A stretch of 64,000 bases of DNA from Calidifontimicrobium sp035325925 (GCF_035325925.1 NZ_DAOKZA010000002.1:78731-142730), one strand, 5' to 3'; shown: positions 44,160 to 56,385, counted from the first letter of the stretch. The notes: generated from the sequence alone by a model not told the origin. Translations and numbers: made by a program.

Positions 44160-45650
44160 TCAGGCGGTGAACCAGTGTTCACGCGCCTTCATGATCAGCG
44201 CCTTGGCCGCCTCGTCGTCGAGGCCGGTCATCTCGGTGAGCTCGTCGACCGCGAGGTCGGCGAGGTCGTCGCGGGTGTGGATGCCGCCGTCGGCGAGCCT
44301 GGAGATCAGCTCGGGCGTCAGGCCCTGGCCGTCGAGCTCGAGGTCGCGCAGGTCCTGCGACACCTCCTCGACGCGCTCCTCGCGCGCGATCTCCATCGTC
44401 AGCAGCGCGTCCTTCGCACGGGTGCGCAGTTCGTTGACGGTGTCGCCGTCGAAGGCCTCGATCTCGAGCATCTCGGCGATCGGCACGTAGGCCACCTCCT
44501 CGAGGCTCGTGAAGCCCTCGGCGATCAGGATGTCGGCGACCTCCTCGTCGACGTCGAGCTTGTCGACGAACAGGCGGCGCACCGAGTCGCTCTCCTGCGC
44601 CTGCTTGGCCTGCGACTCCTCGGCGGTCATGATGTTGATGCGCCAGCCGGTGAGCTCGCTGGCCAGACGCACGTTCTGCCCGCCGCGTCCGATCGCGATC
44701 GCGAGGTTCTCCTCGTCGACGACCACGTCCATCGCGTGGCGCTCCTCGTCGACGACGATCGACTGCACGTTCGCCGGCGCCAGCGCGCCGATGACGAACT
44801 GCGCCGGATCCTCGCTCCACAGCACGATGTCGACGCGCTCGCCGGCGAGCTCGTTGGTGACCGCGTTGACGCGCGAGCCGCGCACGCCGACGCAGGTGCC
44901 GATCGGGTCGACGCGGCGGTCGTGGCTGACCACCGCGATCTTCGCGCGGCTGCCCGGGTCGCGCGCGCAGCTCTTGATCTCGAGCAGGCCCTGCTCGATC
45001 TCGGGCACCTCCTGGCGGAACAGCTCCATCATGAAGCCCGGCGCCGAGCGCGACAGCATGATCTGCGGGCCGCGCACCGTCGGGTCGACGCCCAGGATGT
45101 ACGCGCGCACGCGGTCGCCGCTGCGCAGGTTCTCCTTCGGGATCATCTCGCCGCGCTTCAGGCGCCCCTCGACACGGCCGCTCTCGACGATCACGTCGCC
45201 CTTGTCCAGCCGCTTGACCGTGCCGACGAAGATCTTGTCGCCGCGCGCGAGGAAGTCGTTGAGCAGCTGCTCGCGCTCGGCGTCGCGGATCTTCTGCAGG
45301 ATCACCTGCTTGGCGGCCATCGCGCCGATGCGCCCGATCGGCACCGACTCGATCGGCTCCTCGATGTGGTCGTCGACCTCGATGTCGGGGATCTGCTCCT
45401 GCGCCTCGAACAGCAGCACCTCGGCCTCGGCGTTCTGCAGCCCGGCCTCGTTGGGCACGACGTGCCAGCGGCGGAACGTCTCGTAGTCGCCGGTCTCGCG
45501 GTCGACGGCGACGCGGATGTCGACCTCGCCGCCGTGCAGCTTCTTCGTCGCCTGCGCCAGCGCCGCCTCGACCGCGCCGAACACCACGTCTCGATCGACG
45601 TTCTTCTCGCGCGAGATGGCGTCGACCAGCATCAGCATTTCGCGGTTCAT
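44160..45650 (-). CDS. nusA: Transcription termination/antitermination factor NusA
   Basis: 496 residues. Order: N-terminal RNA-polymerase-binding domain (LVDAISREKNVDRDVVFGA), S1 domain (around GDKIFVGTVKRLDKGDVIVE), two KH domains (KIAVVSHDRRVDPIGTCVGV, NLAIAIGRGGQNVRLASELT) and two acidic C-terminal repeats (around LIAEGFTSLEEVAYVP and GIHTRDDLADLAVDELTEM). It modulates pausing, termination and antitermination. Its ATG overlaps the rimP stop (ATGA). Confidence 0.98.
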   Translation of the reverse strand: MNREMLMLVDAISREKNVDRDVVFGAVEAALAQATKKLHGGEVDIRVAVDRETGDYETFRRWHVVPNEAGLQNAEAEVLLFEAQEQIPDIEVDDHIEEPIESVPIGRIGAMAAKQVILQKIRDAEREQLLNDFLARGDKIFVGTVKRLDKGDVIVESGRVEGRLKRGEMIPKENLRSGDRVRAYILGVDPTVRGPQIMLSRSAPGFMMELFRQEVPEIEQGLLEIKSCARDPGSRAKIAVVSHDRRVDPIGTCVGVRGSRVNAVTNELAGERVDIVLWSEDPAQFVIGALAPANVQSIVVDEERHAMDVVVDEENLAIAIGRGGQNVRLASELTGWRINIMTAEESQAKQAQESDSVRRLFVDKLDVDEEVADILIAEGFTSLEEVAYVPIAEMLEIEAFDGDTVNELRTRAKDALLTMEIAREERVEEVSQDLRDLELDGQGLTPELISRLADGGIHTRDDLADLAVDELTEMTGLDDEAAKALIMKAREHWFTA

Positions 45651-46351
45651 TCCCTTCGACCTCCGTCAACCTCGTCGGACCCGGACGCCTCGGGCGTCTC
45701 GGGGCGGGCCCTGCGGCCCTTGAAATCCACCACCGGCACCAGCCGCGCCTCGCGCACCTCGTCGAACGCGAAGTCGAGCGCGCGCACGCCGTCGGGCAGC
45801 GCCAGGCGCCACTGCCCGCCCTCGCCGGCCAGCAGCCGGCCGCGATACCTGCGCCGGCCCTCGTACGGCTCCTTGAGCGTCAGGTCGACCTCGGCGCCGG
45901 TGAATCGTTCGTAGTCGGCGACGCGCTTGAGCGGACGGTCGAGTCCGGGCGACGACACCTCGAGCCGCGCGTAGTCGCAGCCCTCGACCTCGAGCACGTA
46001 CTGCAGCTGGCGCGTCACCGCCTCGCAGTCGTCGACGGTGACGAACGCCGAGTCGCCCGCCGGGTAGGTGCGCCCGGGCACGCGGTCGATGGTCACGCGC
46101 AACAGTCCCTGCGCGGCGCGCTCGACGTCGACCAGGTCGTAGCCCATGCCGGTGACCGTGCGCTCGACCGCAGCCGTCCACGCCCCGCCGACGGCCGGGC
46201 CTGCGACCCCGGCCCAGGGGTCGTGCGCCACGCGCGCCGGTGGCGCCGCGCTGCGCACCGCACGCGCGCGCACGGCCTCGCCGCGCGTGGGCGCGCCACG
46301 CGTGGGTTTGCGGGGCTGCCGCGTCTGGCGCGGGGTCAACCTGCTGGGCAC
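45647..46351 (-). CDS. rimP: Ribosome maturation factor RimP with N-terminal extension
   Basis: The conserved part starts at AAVERTVTGMGYDLVDVERA and contains RLEVSSPGLDRPLKRVADYE, the RimP signature. It is needed for 30S maturation. The start is uncertain: no ATG occurs in frame near the conserved domain. The GTG at 46351 gives 234 residues, with about 60 basic, Pro/Arg-rich residues before the domain; other GTG or TTG codons inside this stretch are possible. An ATG at 46501 would sit within the promoter's early transcribed region and add sequence of non-coding character. It is first gene of the rimP-nusA-infB operon. Confidence 0.9.
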   Translation of the reverse strand: MPSRLTPRQTRQPRKPTRGAPTRGEAVRARAVRSAAPPARVAHDPWAGVAGPAVGGAWTAAVERTVTGMGYDLVDVERAAQGLLRVTIDRVPGRTYPAGDSAFVTVDDCEAVTRQLQYVLEVEGCDYARLEVSSPGLDRPLKRVADYERFTGAEVDLTLKEPYEGRRRYRGRLLAGEGGQWRLALPDGVRALDFAFDEVREARLVPVVDFKGRRARPETPEASGSDEVDGGRRE

Positions 46352-46453
46352 GTTCGGTTCTGGTCGGCGAAGACGTCGGGTGAAGAAGGCGGCGGGTGGC
46401 GAACAGCGGCGCTGAACAGTCGGTGCGAAAACGGTGCGAAAAAACGATCGAGC

Positions 46454-46481
46454 AAAAAAAAAGGGCTGGATGACACCGCCC
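46454..46481 (-). other. Hairpin plus T9 tract in the rimP leader
   Basis: On the minus strand a short GGGC...GCCC stem (46481-46478 with 46466-46463, 11-nt loop) is followed by nine T (46462-46454). It lies about 50 nt downstream of the expected transcription start and 100 nt before the rimP GTG. The stem is weak, so full termination is unlikely; a pause or attenuation site is possible. Confidence 0.35.
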
Positions 46482-46524
46482 CATTGCATCGCTTCGCGCA
46501 ATGCTGCACTTCAGTGAAGCGCGC

Positions 46525-46553
46525 ATTATAAGCACAGCGCAAACCCCGTTCAA
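46525..46553 (-). promoter_or_regulatory. Sigma-70 promoter of rimP-nusA-infB
   Basis: Minus strand: TTGAAC (46553-46548), 17-nt spacer, TATAAT (46530-46525). This is the best consensus promoter in the window. Transcription would start near 46518 and give a leader of about 165 nt before the rimP GTG. It lies in the divergent gap with fabI. Confidence 0.8.
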
Positions 46554-46663
46554 GCCGCCCGCCACCGTGCGGCGCGAGGGCCCGGTGTGCGTGCGAGAAT
46601 CGTCGCCGCCTTCACGACGACACTTCGCCGCCGGCCCGGCGGTCGATCACAGTGGGAGATGCC

Positions 46664-47464
46664 ATGGGATTCCTCGCCGGCAAGCGGCTGCTGATCACCG
46701 GCTTGCTGTCCAACCGCTCGATCGCCTACGGCATCGCGCGCGCCTGCCGCCGCGAAGGCGCCGAACTGGCGTTCAGCTACGTCGGCGAGCGCTTCCGCGA
46801 CCGCATCACCGAGATGGCCGCCGAGTTCGACTCGCAGCTGGTGTTCGACTGCGACGTCGGCGACGACGCGCAGATCGAACGCCTGTTCGCCGACCTGGCG
46901 CAGGCGTGGCCGACGTTCGACGGCTTCGTGCACTCGATCGGCTTCGCGCCGCGCGAGGCGATCGCCGGCGACCTGCTCGACGGGCTCAGCCGCGAGGCCT
47001 ACCGCGTCGCGCACGAGATCTCGGCGTACAGCTTCCCGGCGATGGCGAAGGCGGCGCTGCCGTACCTGAACCCGCGGTCGGCGCTGCTGACGATGACCTA
47101 CCTCGGCGCGATGCGTTACGTGCCGCACTACAACACGATGGGGCTGGCCAAGGCGTCGCTCGAGGCGAGCGTGCGCTACCTCGCGGCCAACCTCGGGCCG
47201 CGCGGCATCCGCGTCAACGGCATCTCGGCCGGGCCGATCCGCACGCTGGCGGCGTCGGGCATCAAGAGCTTCCACCGCATCCTCGACATCGTCGAGCGCA
47301 ACGCGCCGCTCAAGCGCAACGTGACGATCGACGACGTCGGCAACGTCGCGGCGTTCCTGCTGTCGGACCTCGCCGCCGGCGTCACTGCCGAGATCACCTA
47401 CGTCGACGCCGGCTTCAGCCAGGTGATGGGCGGCGCGCCGGCGGATGACCCGGCGGGCGGCTGA
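46664..47464 (+). CDS. fabI: Enoyl-[acyl-carrier-protein] reductase (NADH)
   Basis: 266 residues, FabI-type short-chain dehydrogenase. Seen: GFLAGKRLLITGLLSNRSIA (nucleotide-binding N-terminus with the FabI insertion), VHSIGFAPRE, and the catalytic Tyr/Lys in YNTMGLAKASLEAS (Tyr-x6-Lys). The substrate-binding region SAGPIRTLAASGIKSF is intact. It reduces trans-2-enoyl-ACP in the last step of fatty acid elongation. GGGAG lies 6 nt before the ATG. It is divergent from the rimP operon. Confidence 0.97.
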   Translation: MGFLAGKRLLITGLLSNRSIAYGIARACRREGAELAFSYVGERFRDRITEMAAEFDSQLVFDCDVGDDAQIERLFADLAQAWPTFDGFVHSIGFAPREAIAGDLLDGLSREAYRVAHEISAYSFPAMAKAALPYLNPRSALLTMTYLGAMRYVPHYNTMGLAKASLEASVRYLAANLGPRGIRVNGISAGPIRTLAASGIKSFHRILDIVERNAPLKRNVTIDDVGNVAAFLLSDLAAGVTAEITYVDAGFSQVMGGAPADDPAGG

Positions 47465-47469
47465 AGTCG

Positions 47470-47570
47470 TCCCCTCTCCCACGGTTCCATCGGCGCCTCC
47501 CCCGCGGCGGCACCACCGGCACACCGGCAAGGCCGGGTCCGCGGCGGCGGCCTGAAGGCCCCCGGCTGAC
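47470..47570 (+). repeat. GC-rich intergenic repeat (copy 2)
   Basis: The segment with CACACCGGCAAGGCCGGGTC then CGCGGCGG lies directly after the fabI stop and resembles the sequence after the zinc-ribbon gene at about 10005-10035. Both contain a CCGGC-aa(a/g)-GCCGG hairpin. The rest of the 226-bp gap to malQ shows nothing else. Confidence 0.5.
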
Positions 47571-47690
47571 GGGACGCCGACCGCGCGCGGTGCCGACGCG
47601 CGGCGGCCGATCGGCAGTCGCCGCGCGTCGCCGGTGCTCGCGCGGATCGGCCTGCGTCCGGCGGGGGGCGGAGCCTCGGCGCCCGGGATC

Positions 47691-49396
47691 CTACGGCGCG
47701 CGGTAGCCGTCCGGCGCAAGCGGCAATGGCAGGCGGTCGAAGGGGCCGCGCCCCGACGCCGCGGTGATCCTCCCCAGCACGCGCGCGGGCTCGCTGCCGA
47801 CCATGTCCCAGTCGAAGCGCCAACCCCAGTTGCCTTCGAGCGTGCCGGGCAGGTTCATGCGGTGACTGCCGTCGAGCCCCAGCACGTCCTGCAGCGGGAA
47901 GATCGCCAGGTGCGCCACCGACTGGCTCGCCGCGCGGATCATCGCCCAGTGCACGTCGTGCCCTCCGCAGGCGAGGTAGGTGCCGGCAAAGACGCGCTCG
48001 CGTTCCGTGCAGGCGTGCCACCAGCCGCGCGTGGTGTCGTTGTCGTGCGTGCCCGTGTAGACGACCGTCTCGGGCGCATGGTTGTGGGGGAGGAAGCGGT
48101 CGCCGGCGTCGCCGGCGAACGCGAACTGCAGGATGCGCATGCCCGGAAAGCCGAAGCGCTCGCGCAGCGCGACGACGTCGGGGGTGATCACGCCCAGGTC
48201 CTCGGCGACGATCGGCAACCGCCCCAGCGCCGCCTCGATGGCCTCGAACAGCATCGCGCCGGGGCCCGCCACCCAGCGGCCGTCGACCGCGGTCGGGCAC
48301 GCGGCCGGGATCTCCCAGTAGCCGGCGAAGCCGCGGAAGTGGTCGATGCGAAACGCGTCGGCCAGCGCCAGCGCGCGCCGCACGCGCGCGACCCACCACG
48401 CGTACCCTTCGGCGGCCATCCGTTCCCAGCGGTACAGCGGGTTGCCCCAGCGCTGCCCGGTGGCGCTGAAATAGTCGGGCGGCACGCCGGCGACCACCGT
48501 CGGCTGGAACGCGTCGTCGAGGAAGTACAGGTCGGGGCGCGCCCAGCAGTCGGCGCTGTGGTGCGCGACGAAGATCGGCAGGTCGCCGACCACCGCGACG
48601 TCGCGCGCCCGCGCGTGGGTGTGCAGCGCAGCCCACTGCCAGCCGAAGCACCACTGCGCGAAACGCCAGAAGCCGGCCTCGTCGGCGTGCTCGCGCGCGG
48701 CCGCCGCGAGCGCACGCGGTTCGCGCGCGGCCAGCGCCGCGTCCCAGGCCCACCAGCCGCCTTCGCCGCCCCGCGCGCGGTGCGCCTGGTCGAGCGCCAT
48801 GAACAGCGCGTAGTCGTCGAGCCAGGCGGCCTCGGCGGCGCACCATTGCGCGAACGCGGCGCGGTCCGCCGCCGACGCGCGGGCGCGGAACCCCGCCTCG
48901 GCCTCGCGCAGCCGCCGCATGCGCCACGGCACGACCTGCGCCCAGTCGACGCGGTGACGGTCGAAACGCGCAGGCTCGGTCGGCGCGAGCCAGCCGCGCT
49001 CGACCAACGGCTCGAGGGCGACCATCAGCTCGCTGCCGGCGAACGCCGACACGCTCTGATAGGGCGAGTTGCCTGGGCCGATCGGGTTGGTCGGCAGCAG
49101 TTGCCACACGCGCTGGCCGGCGCCGTGCAGCCAGTCGACGAAGTGGAAGGCGCCGGGGCCGAGGTCGCCGCAGCCGTGCGGCCCGGGCAGCGAGGTCGGG
49201 TGNNNNNNNNNNNNNNNNNNNNNNNNNNNNNNNNNNNNNNNNNNNNNNNNNNNNNNNNNNNNNNNNNNNNNNNNNNNNNNNNNNNNNNNNNNNNNNNNNN
49301 NNAGGCGCCGGGGCCGAGGTCGCCGCAGCCGTGCGGCCCGGGCAGCGAGGTCGGGTGCAGCAGCACGCCGCTGGCGCGTCGCCTCAGGTCCATCAT
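47691..49396 (-). CDS. malQ: 4-alpha-glucanotransferase (amylomaltase), interrupted by an assembly gap
   Basis: After removal of the 100 N and one copy of the flanking 55-bp duplication, the frame is continuous and 516 residues long. It runs from MMDLRRRASGVLLHPTSLPG through GPGAFHFVDWLHGAGQRVWQ to the stop at 47691. GH77 motifs: FRIDHFRGF with the nucleophile Asp, VAEDLGVI with the acid/base Glu and THDNDTTRGW with the third Asp. It transfers alpha-1,4-glucan segments and releases glucose from maltodextrins. The ATG at 49396 overlaps the glgX stop (ATGA). It is the last gene of the glycogen operon. Confidence 0.93.
49148..49202. repeat. 55-bp sequence duplicated across the assembly gap (left copy)
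   Basis: Identical to 49303-49357 on the other side of the N run. It is part of malQ (around residues 12-30). Identity over the full 55 bp that ends exactly at the gap indicates overlapping contig ends, not a biological repeat. Confidence 0.97.
49203..49302. other. Assembly gap of 100 N
   Basis: Exactly 100 unknown bases, a conventional scaffold-gap length. The flanking identity and the restored malQ frame (total length less 155 bp is divisible by three and gives a normal GH77 N-terminus) show that probably no sequence is missing. Confidence 0.97.
49303..49357. repeat. 55-bp sequence duplicated across the assembly gap (right copy)
   Basis: Identical to 49148-49202. See the gap entry. Confidence 0.97.
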
Positions 49397-51561
49397 GGCG
49401 CGGGCGAAGGCGCGGCGCACAGCGCCAGCAGCGTCGACGCCGGCGCCGACAGCGTGGCGCCGGCGTCGAGCGCCAGCGCCGGCGGCAGCGAGCCGCTGCT
49501 GTCGAGCCGCAGGTGCCAGGGGCCGCCGGGCACGGCGAAGTCCACCGCAGCCGCCTCGGCGTTGAACAGCAGCAGCACCGCGGCGCCGCGCTCGGCGGCG
49601 TCCCGCCCCTCGGGCGTCGGGTCGCCGCGCAGGTTGATCAGGCAGGCGAACGCGTGGCGCGTCGCGTCGTGCCAGTCGTCGAGCTGCATCTCGGCGCCGT
49701 CGGGGCGGTACCAGACCAGCCCGCGCTCGCCGTTGGCCGCCGCCTCGACGCGGAACCACACGTCGTGTCGCAGCGCCGGCTGCTCGCGGCGCAGCGCCAG
49801 CACCGCCGCGGTGAACGCGACCAGCGCCTCGTCGGCGTGCGCCCAGTCGAGCCAGCTGGTCGGGTTGTCCTGGCAGTAGGCGTTGTTGTTGCCCTGCTGG
49901 CTGTGGCCGATCTCGTCGCCGCCGTGCAGCATCGGCGTGCCCTGCGCGAGCAGCGTCGTGGCGAGCATCGCGCGGCGCACGCGCTCGCGCTGCGCGAGGA
50001 TCGCGGCGTCGCGCGACGGGCCCTCGTGGCCGAAGTTGCACGCCGGCTCGCCGTTGCGGCCGTCGCGGTTGTACTCGCCGTTGGCCTCGTTGTGCTTGTG
50101 CGCGTAGCTGACCATGTCGGCAAGCGTGAAACCGTCGTGGCAGGCGACGAAGTTCACCGACGCGCTCGGCCGCCGGTGCCCGTGGTGGAACAGGTCGCTG
50201 CTGGCGGTGAAGCGGCGCGCGAGCTCGCCACGGCCGACGCCGCGGTGCATCCAGAAGCGCCGCACGCCGTCGCGGAACTTGTCGTTCCACTCGAGGAAGC
50301 GCCCCGGGAAGCGGCCGAGCTGGTAGCCGTCGTACCCCAGGTCCCAGGGCTCGGCGATCAGGTGCACGCCGGCGAGCACCGGGTCCTGCCGCAGCGCCAC
50401 GAAAAAGGCGCTGTCGGGGTCGAAGCCGTGCCGCGTGCGGCCGAGCACCGGCGCGATGTCGAAGCGGAACCCGTCGACGCCCATCTCCTGCACCCAGTGG
50501 CGCAGCGCGTCGAGCACGAACTGCGTCACGCGCGGGTGCGCGACGTTCATCGTGTTGCCGCAGCCGGTGAGGTTCTCGATGCGCCCCGGCGCGTCGGGGC
50601 GCGCGCGGTACCAGCTGGCGTTGTCGAGGCCGCGCCACGACAGCGTCGGACCGTGCTCGTCGCCCTCGGGGGTGTGGTTGAAGACAACGTCGATCACCAC
50701 CTCGAGCCCGGCGTCGTGCAGCGCCGCGACCATCGCGCGGAACTCCTCGGCCACCGCGGAAGGGTCGCCGCGCGTGCTGGCGTAGCGCGGCTCGGGGCAG
50801 AAGAAGCCGATCGTGTTGTAGCCCCAGTGGTTGACGAGCCCGCGTTCGGCCAGGCCGATCTCGTCGAGGTGGTGCTGCACCGGCAGCAGCGACAGCGTGG
50901 TCACGCCCAGTCGCTTCAGGTGCGCGACGGCCGCCGGGTGCGCGAGCCCGGCGTAGGTGCCGCGCAGCGCCGCCGGCACGGCGTCGAGCCGCTGCGTGAA
51001 GTTCTTGACGTGCAGCTCGTACAACACGAGGTCGGCCGTGCGGTGCCGCGGTGCGTTCGCCCGCCCCGGCGCGGGCGTCGGCGGCGGCGCGACCCGCGCC
51101 TTGAAGGTGCACGGCGCGTTGTCGCGGGTGTCGGGGTGGCTCGCGCCGTCGGGGTGCGCGAGGTCGTGGCCGTAGTGCTCGGGTCGCCAGCGGAACAGGC
51201 CGACCACCTCGCGCGCCCAGGGGTCGAGCAGCAGCTTGTGCGGGTTGAAGCGGTGCCCTTGCGCCGGCTGCCAGGGGCCGTGTGCACGCAGACCGTACAC
51301 CAGCCCGGCGCCGGCGCCGGGCAGGAAGCCGTGGAACACGCCGTCGTGCGGGCCGTGCAGCGCGTAGCGGCGCTGCTCGTGCGCGCCCTGCGCGTCGAAC
51401 AGACACAGCTCGACGCGCTGCGCGTGGTCCGAGAACACCGCGAAGTTGACACCGCCGTCGCGCACCCGCGCACCCATCGGCTCGGTGCGCCCGGGCAGCA
51501 ACTGCGGCGGCAGGTCGCCCAACGGCGGCATCGGCTGCGGCGCGGACTCCTTGGCGTTCAT
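49393..51561 (-). CDS. glgX: Glycogen debranching enzyme GlgX
   Basis: 722 residues. N-terminal CBM48-type domain (VNFAVFSDHAQRVELCLFD), then a GH13 catalytic barrel: VVIDVVFNHTPEGDE (region I), DGFRFDIAPVLGR with the nucleophile Asp (II), LIAEPWDLG with the general-acid Glu (III) and FVACHDGFTLADMVSY with HD (IV). It cleaves alpha-1,6 branches of phosphorylase-limited glycogen. The ATG overlaps the glgB stop and its own stop overlaps malQ, both as ATGA. Confidence 0.96.
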   Translation of the reverse strand: MNAKESAPQPMPPLGDLPPQLLPGRTEPMGARVRDGGVNFAVFSDHAQRVELCLFDAQGAHEQRRYALHGPHDGVFHGFLPGAGAGLVYGLRAHGPWQPAQGHRFNPHKLLLDPWAREVVGLFRWRPEHYGHDLAHPDGASHPDTRDNAPCTFKARVAPPPTPAPGRANAPRHRTADLVLYELHVKNFTQRLDAVPAALRGTYAGLAHPAAVAHLKRLGVTTLSLLPVQHHLDEIGLAERGLVNHWGYNTIGFFCPEPRYASTRGDPSAVAEEFRAMVAALHDAGLEVVIDVVFNHTPEGDEHGPTLSWRGLDNASWYRARPDAPGRIENLTGCGNTMNVAHPRVTQFVLDALRHWVQEMGVDGFRFDIAPVLGRTRHGFDPDSAFFVALRQDPVLAGVHLIAEPWDLGYDGYQLGRFPGRFLEWNDKFRDGVRRFWMHRGVGRGELARRFTASSDLFHHGHRRPSASVNFVACHDGFTLADMVSYAHKHNEANGEYNRDGRNGEPACNFGHEGPSRDAAILAQRERVRRAMLATTLLAQGTPMLHGGDEIGHSQQGNNNAYCQDNPTSWLDWAHADEALVAFTAAVLALRREQPALRHDVWFRVEAAANGERGLVWYRPDGAEMQLDDWHDATRHAFACLINLRGDPTPEGRDAAERGAAVLLLFNAEAAAVDFAVPGGPWHLRLDSSGSLPPALALDAGATLSAPASTLLALCAAPSPAP

Positions 51562-53765
51562 GCCGGAGCGAGGAACAGGGTGGCCAGCGGCGGCAGGTCG
51601 AGCACGATCGAGCGCCCGCGCCCATGCGCCGGTTCGTCGCCCACGGCCAGCGCGTGCCCGCCGTTGCCCAGGTTCGAGCCGCCGTAGTAGGCCGAGTCGG
51701 TGTTCAGCAGTTCGCGCCACGCCGCGGCACCGTCGGGAACGCCCAGGCGGTAACCGCGCCGCGGCACCGGCGTGAAGTTGGCGACGACGATCACCATGCC
51801 GCCGGCGTCGTCGCGCCGCACCCAGGCGAACACCGAGGTGTCGGACTCGTGCACCGCGATCCACTCGAAGCCGGCGGGGTCGTGGTCGAGACGATGCAGC
51901 GCGCCGTGGTGCCGGTACAGCGCGTTGAGGTCGCGCACCAGGTGACTGACGCCGGCGTGCGCCGGGTGCTGCAGCAGGTGCCACGGCAGCTCGGCGTCGT
52001 GGTTCCACTCGCTGCCCTGCGCGAACTCCTGGCCCATGAACAGCAGCTTCTTGCCGGGGTGGCCCCACATGAAGCCGTAGTAGGCGCGCAGGTTGGCGAA
52101 GCGCTGCCACTCGTCGCCCGGCATGCGCGACAGGATCGACCCCTTGCCGTGCACCACCTCGTCGTGCGACAGCGGCAGCACGAAGTTCTCGCTGAAGGCG
52201 TAGACCAGGCCGAAGGTCATGCGGTCGTGGTGCCAGCGGCGGTGCACGGGGTCCTCGCGCATGTAGGCCAGCGTGTCGTTCATCCAGCCCATGTTCCACT
52301 TGTAGTGGAAGCCCAGCCCGCCGACGTAGGTCGGCGCCGAGACACCGGCAAACGCGGTCGACTCCTCGGCCACCGTGACCGAACCGGGACACTCGATGCC
52401 GATCACCTCGTTGGCGCGGCGCAGGAACGCGATCGCCTCCAGGTTCTCGCGCCCGCCGTGCAGGTTGGGCACCCACTCGCCCTCGGCGCGCGAGTAGTCG
52501 CGGTACAGCATCGACGCCACTGCGTCGACGCGCAGCCCGTCGACGCCCAGGCGCTCGATCCAGTACAGCGCGCTGCCCACCAGGTAGTTGCGCACCTCGT
52601 GGCGGCCGTAGTTGTAGATCAGCGTGTGCCAGTCGCGGTGGAAGCCTTCGCGCGGGTCGGCGTGTTCGTACAGCGCGGTGCCGTCGAAGTTCGCCAGGCC
52701 CCAGGCGTCGCTCGGAAAGTGCGCCGGCACCCAGTCGACCAGCACGCCCAGGCCGTGCGCGCGGCAGGCCTGCACGAAACGCAGGAAGCCGGCCGGGTCG
52801 CCGGCGCGCGCGACGTCGTGCGGCGGCGCGCTGAAGCGCGCCGTCGGCGCGTACAGCGCCAGCGTCTGGTAGCCCCACGAGCCGTCGAACGGGTGCTCGG
52901 AGACCGGCAGCAGCTCGACGTGGGTGAAGCCCAGGTCGGCGGCGTAAGCCGGCAGGTGCGCAGCGAGCAGGTCCCAGTCGTGGAAGCTGCCGTCGGCGTG
53001 GCGCCGCCACGAGCCCAGGTGCACTTCGTAGATCGACATCGGCGCGCTGCGCGCGTTGGCCTGCGCGCGCTGCGCCGGCAGCGGCCGCGCCGGCGGCAGC
53101 GGCGCGACCACGCTGGCGGTGGCCGGGCGCAGTTCGCAGGCGCGCGCGTACGGGTCGGCCTTCAGCGGCAGCACTGCGCCGTCGCGCGAGCGCAGCTCGA
53201 ACTTGTAGCGGTCGCCCACCGCCGCGTGCGGCACGAAGATCTCCCACACGCCGGCACCGTGGCGCAGCCGCATCGGGTGGCGCCGGCCGTCCCACCGGTT
53301 GAAGTCGCCGACCACGCTGGCACGCTGCGCGTTCGGCGCCCACACCGCGAAGCGCACGCCACCCACGCCGTCGACGTCGACCGGATGCGCGCCGAGCACG
53401 GTGAACGGGCGCAGGTGGCTGCCCTCGCCGAGGTAGTAGATCTCGGTGTCGTCGATCAGCGGCGGGTAGGCGTAGGCGTCGGCGTAGCGGCCGGTGCCGC
53501 CGTCGTGCCAGACGACCTGCAGCCAGTACGCGAACGTCTTGCGGCGGCGCGGGATCGCCGCCTCGAACAGCCCGTCGGGATGGCGCAGCGCCAGCGTGGC
53601 CACGCGCCGCCCGGCCTTGCGCTCGACCACCGCCACCGCACGCGCGCCGGGCAGCAGCGCGCGCAGCCACAGCGTTCCGGCGTCGTCGGCGTGCAGGCCG
53701 AGCACCGCGAACGGGTCGCCGTGGCGGGCCTCGACCAGTGCGCGGACGTCGTCGTCGGTCAGCAT
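51558..53765 (-). CDS. glgB: 1,4-alpha-glucan branching enzyme GlgB
   Basis: 735 residues, long form with two N-terminal domains: an N1 module (DPFAVLGLHADDAGTLWLRA) and CBM48 (VRFAVWAPNAQRASVVGDFN). Catalytic barrel: VLVDWVPAHFPSD, GLRVDAVASMLYRDYSR (nucleophile Asp), VTVAEESTAF (Glu) and LPLSHDEVVHGKGS (HD). It makes alpha-1,6 branches in glycogen. It is the second gene of the operon, 19 bp after glgP. glgA and glgC are absent from the window, so the synthesis genes must lie elsewhere. Confidence 0.97.
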   Translation of the reverse strand: MLTDDDVRALVEARHGDPFAVLGLHADDAGTLWLRALLPGARAVAVVERKAGRRVATLALRHPDGLFEAAIPRRRKTFAYWLQVVWHDGGTGRYADAYAYPPLIDDTEIYYLGEGSHLRPFTVLGAHPVDVDGVGGVRFAVWAPNAQRASVVGDFNRWDGRRHPMRLRHGAGVWEIFVPHAAVGDRYKFELRSRDGAVLPLKADPYARACELRPATASVVAPLPPARPLPAQRAQANARSAPMSIYEVHLGSWRRHADGSFHDWDLLAAHLPAYAADLGFTHVELLPVSEHPFDGSWGYQTLALYAPTARFSAPPHDVARAGDPAGFLRFVQACRAHGLGVLVDWVPAHFPSDAWGLANFDGTALYEHADPREGFHRDWHTLIYNYGRHEVRNYLVGSALYWIERLGVDGLRVDAVASMLYRDYSRAEGEWVPNLHGGRENLEAIAFLRRANEVIGIECPGSVTVAEESTAFAGVSAPTYVGGLGFHYKWNMGWMNDTLAYMREDPVHRRWHHDRMTFGLVYAFSENFVLPLSHDEVVHGKGSILSRMPGDEWQRFANLRAYYGFMWGHPGKKLLFMGQEFAQGSEWNHDAELPWHLLQHPAHAGVSHLVRDLNALYRHHGALHRLDHDPAGFEWIAVHESDTSVFAWVRRDDAGGMVIVVANFTPVPRRGYRLGVPDGAAAWRELLNTDSAYYGGSNLGNGGHALAVGDEPAHGRGRSIVLDLPPLATLFLAPA

Positions 53766-53784
53766 CGTGCGTGGGGCGCGCCGC

Positions 53785-56385
<2,601 letters not shown>

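Noticed and set aside
47634..51687. Long open frames running through the N gap on both strands
   Set aside because: They are open only because N codons do not count as stops. malQ and glgX explain the coding content.
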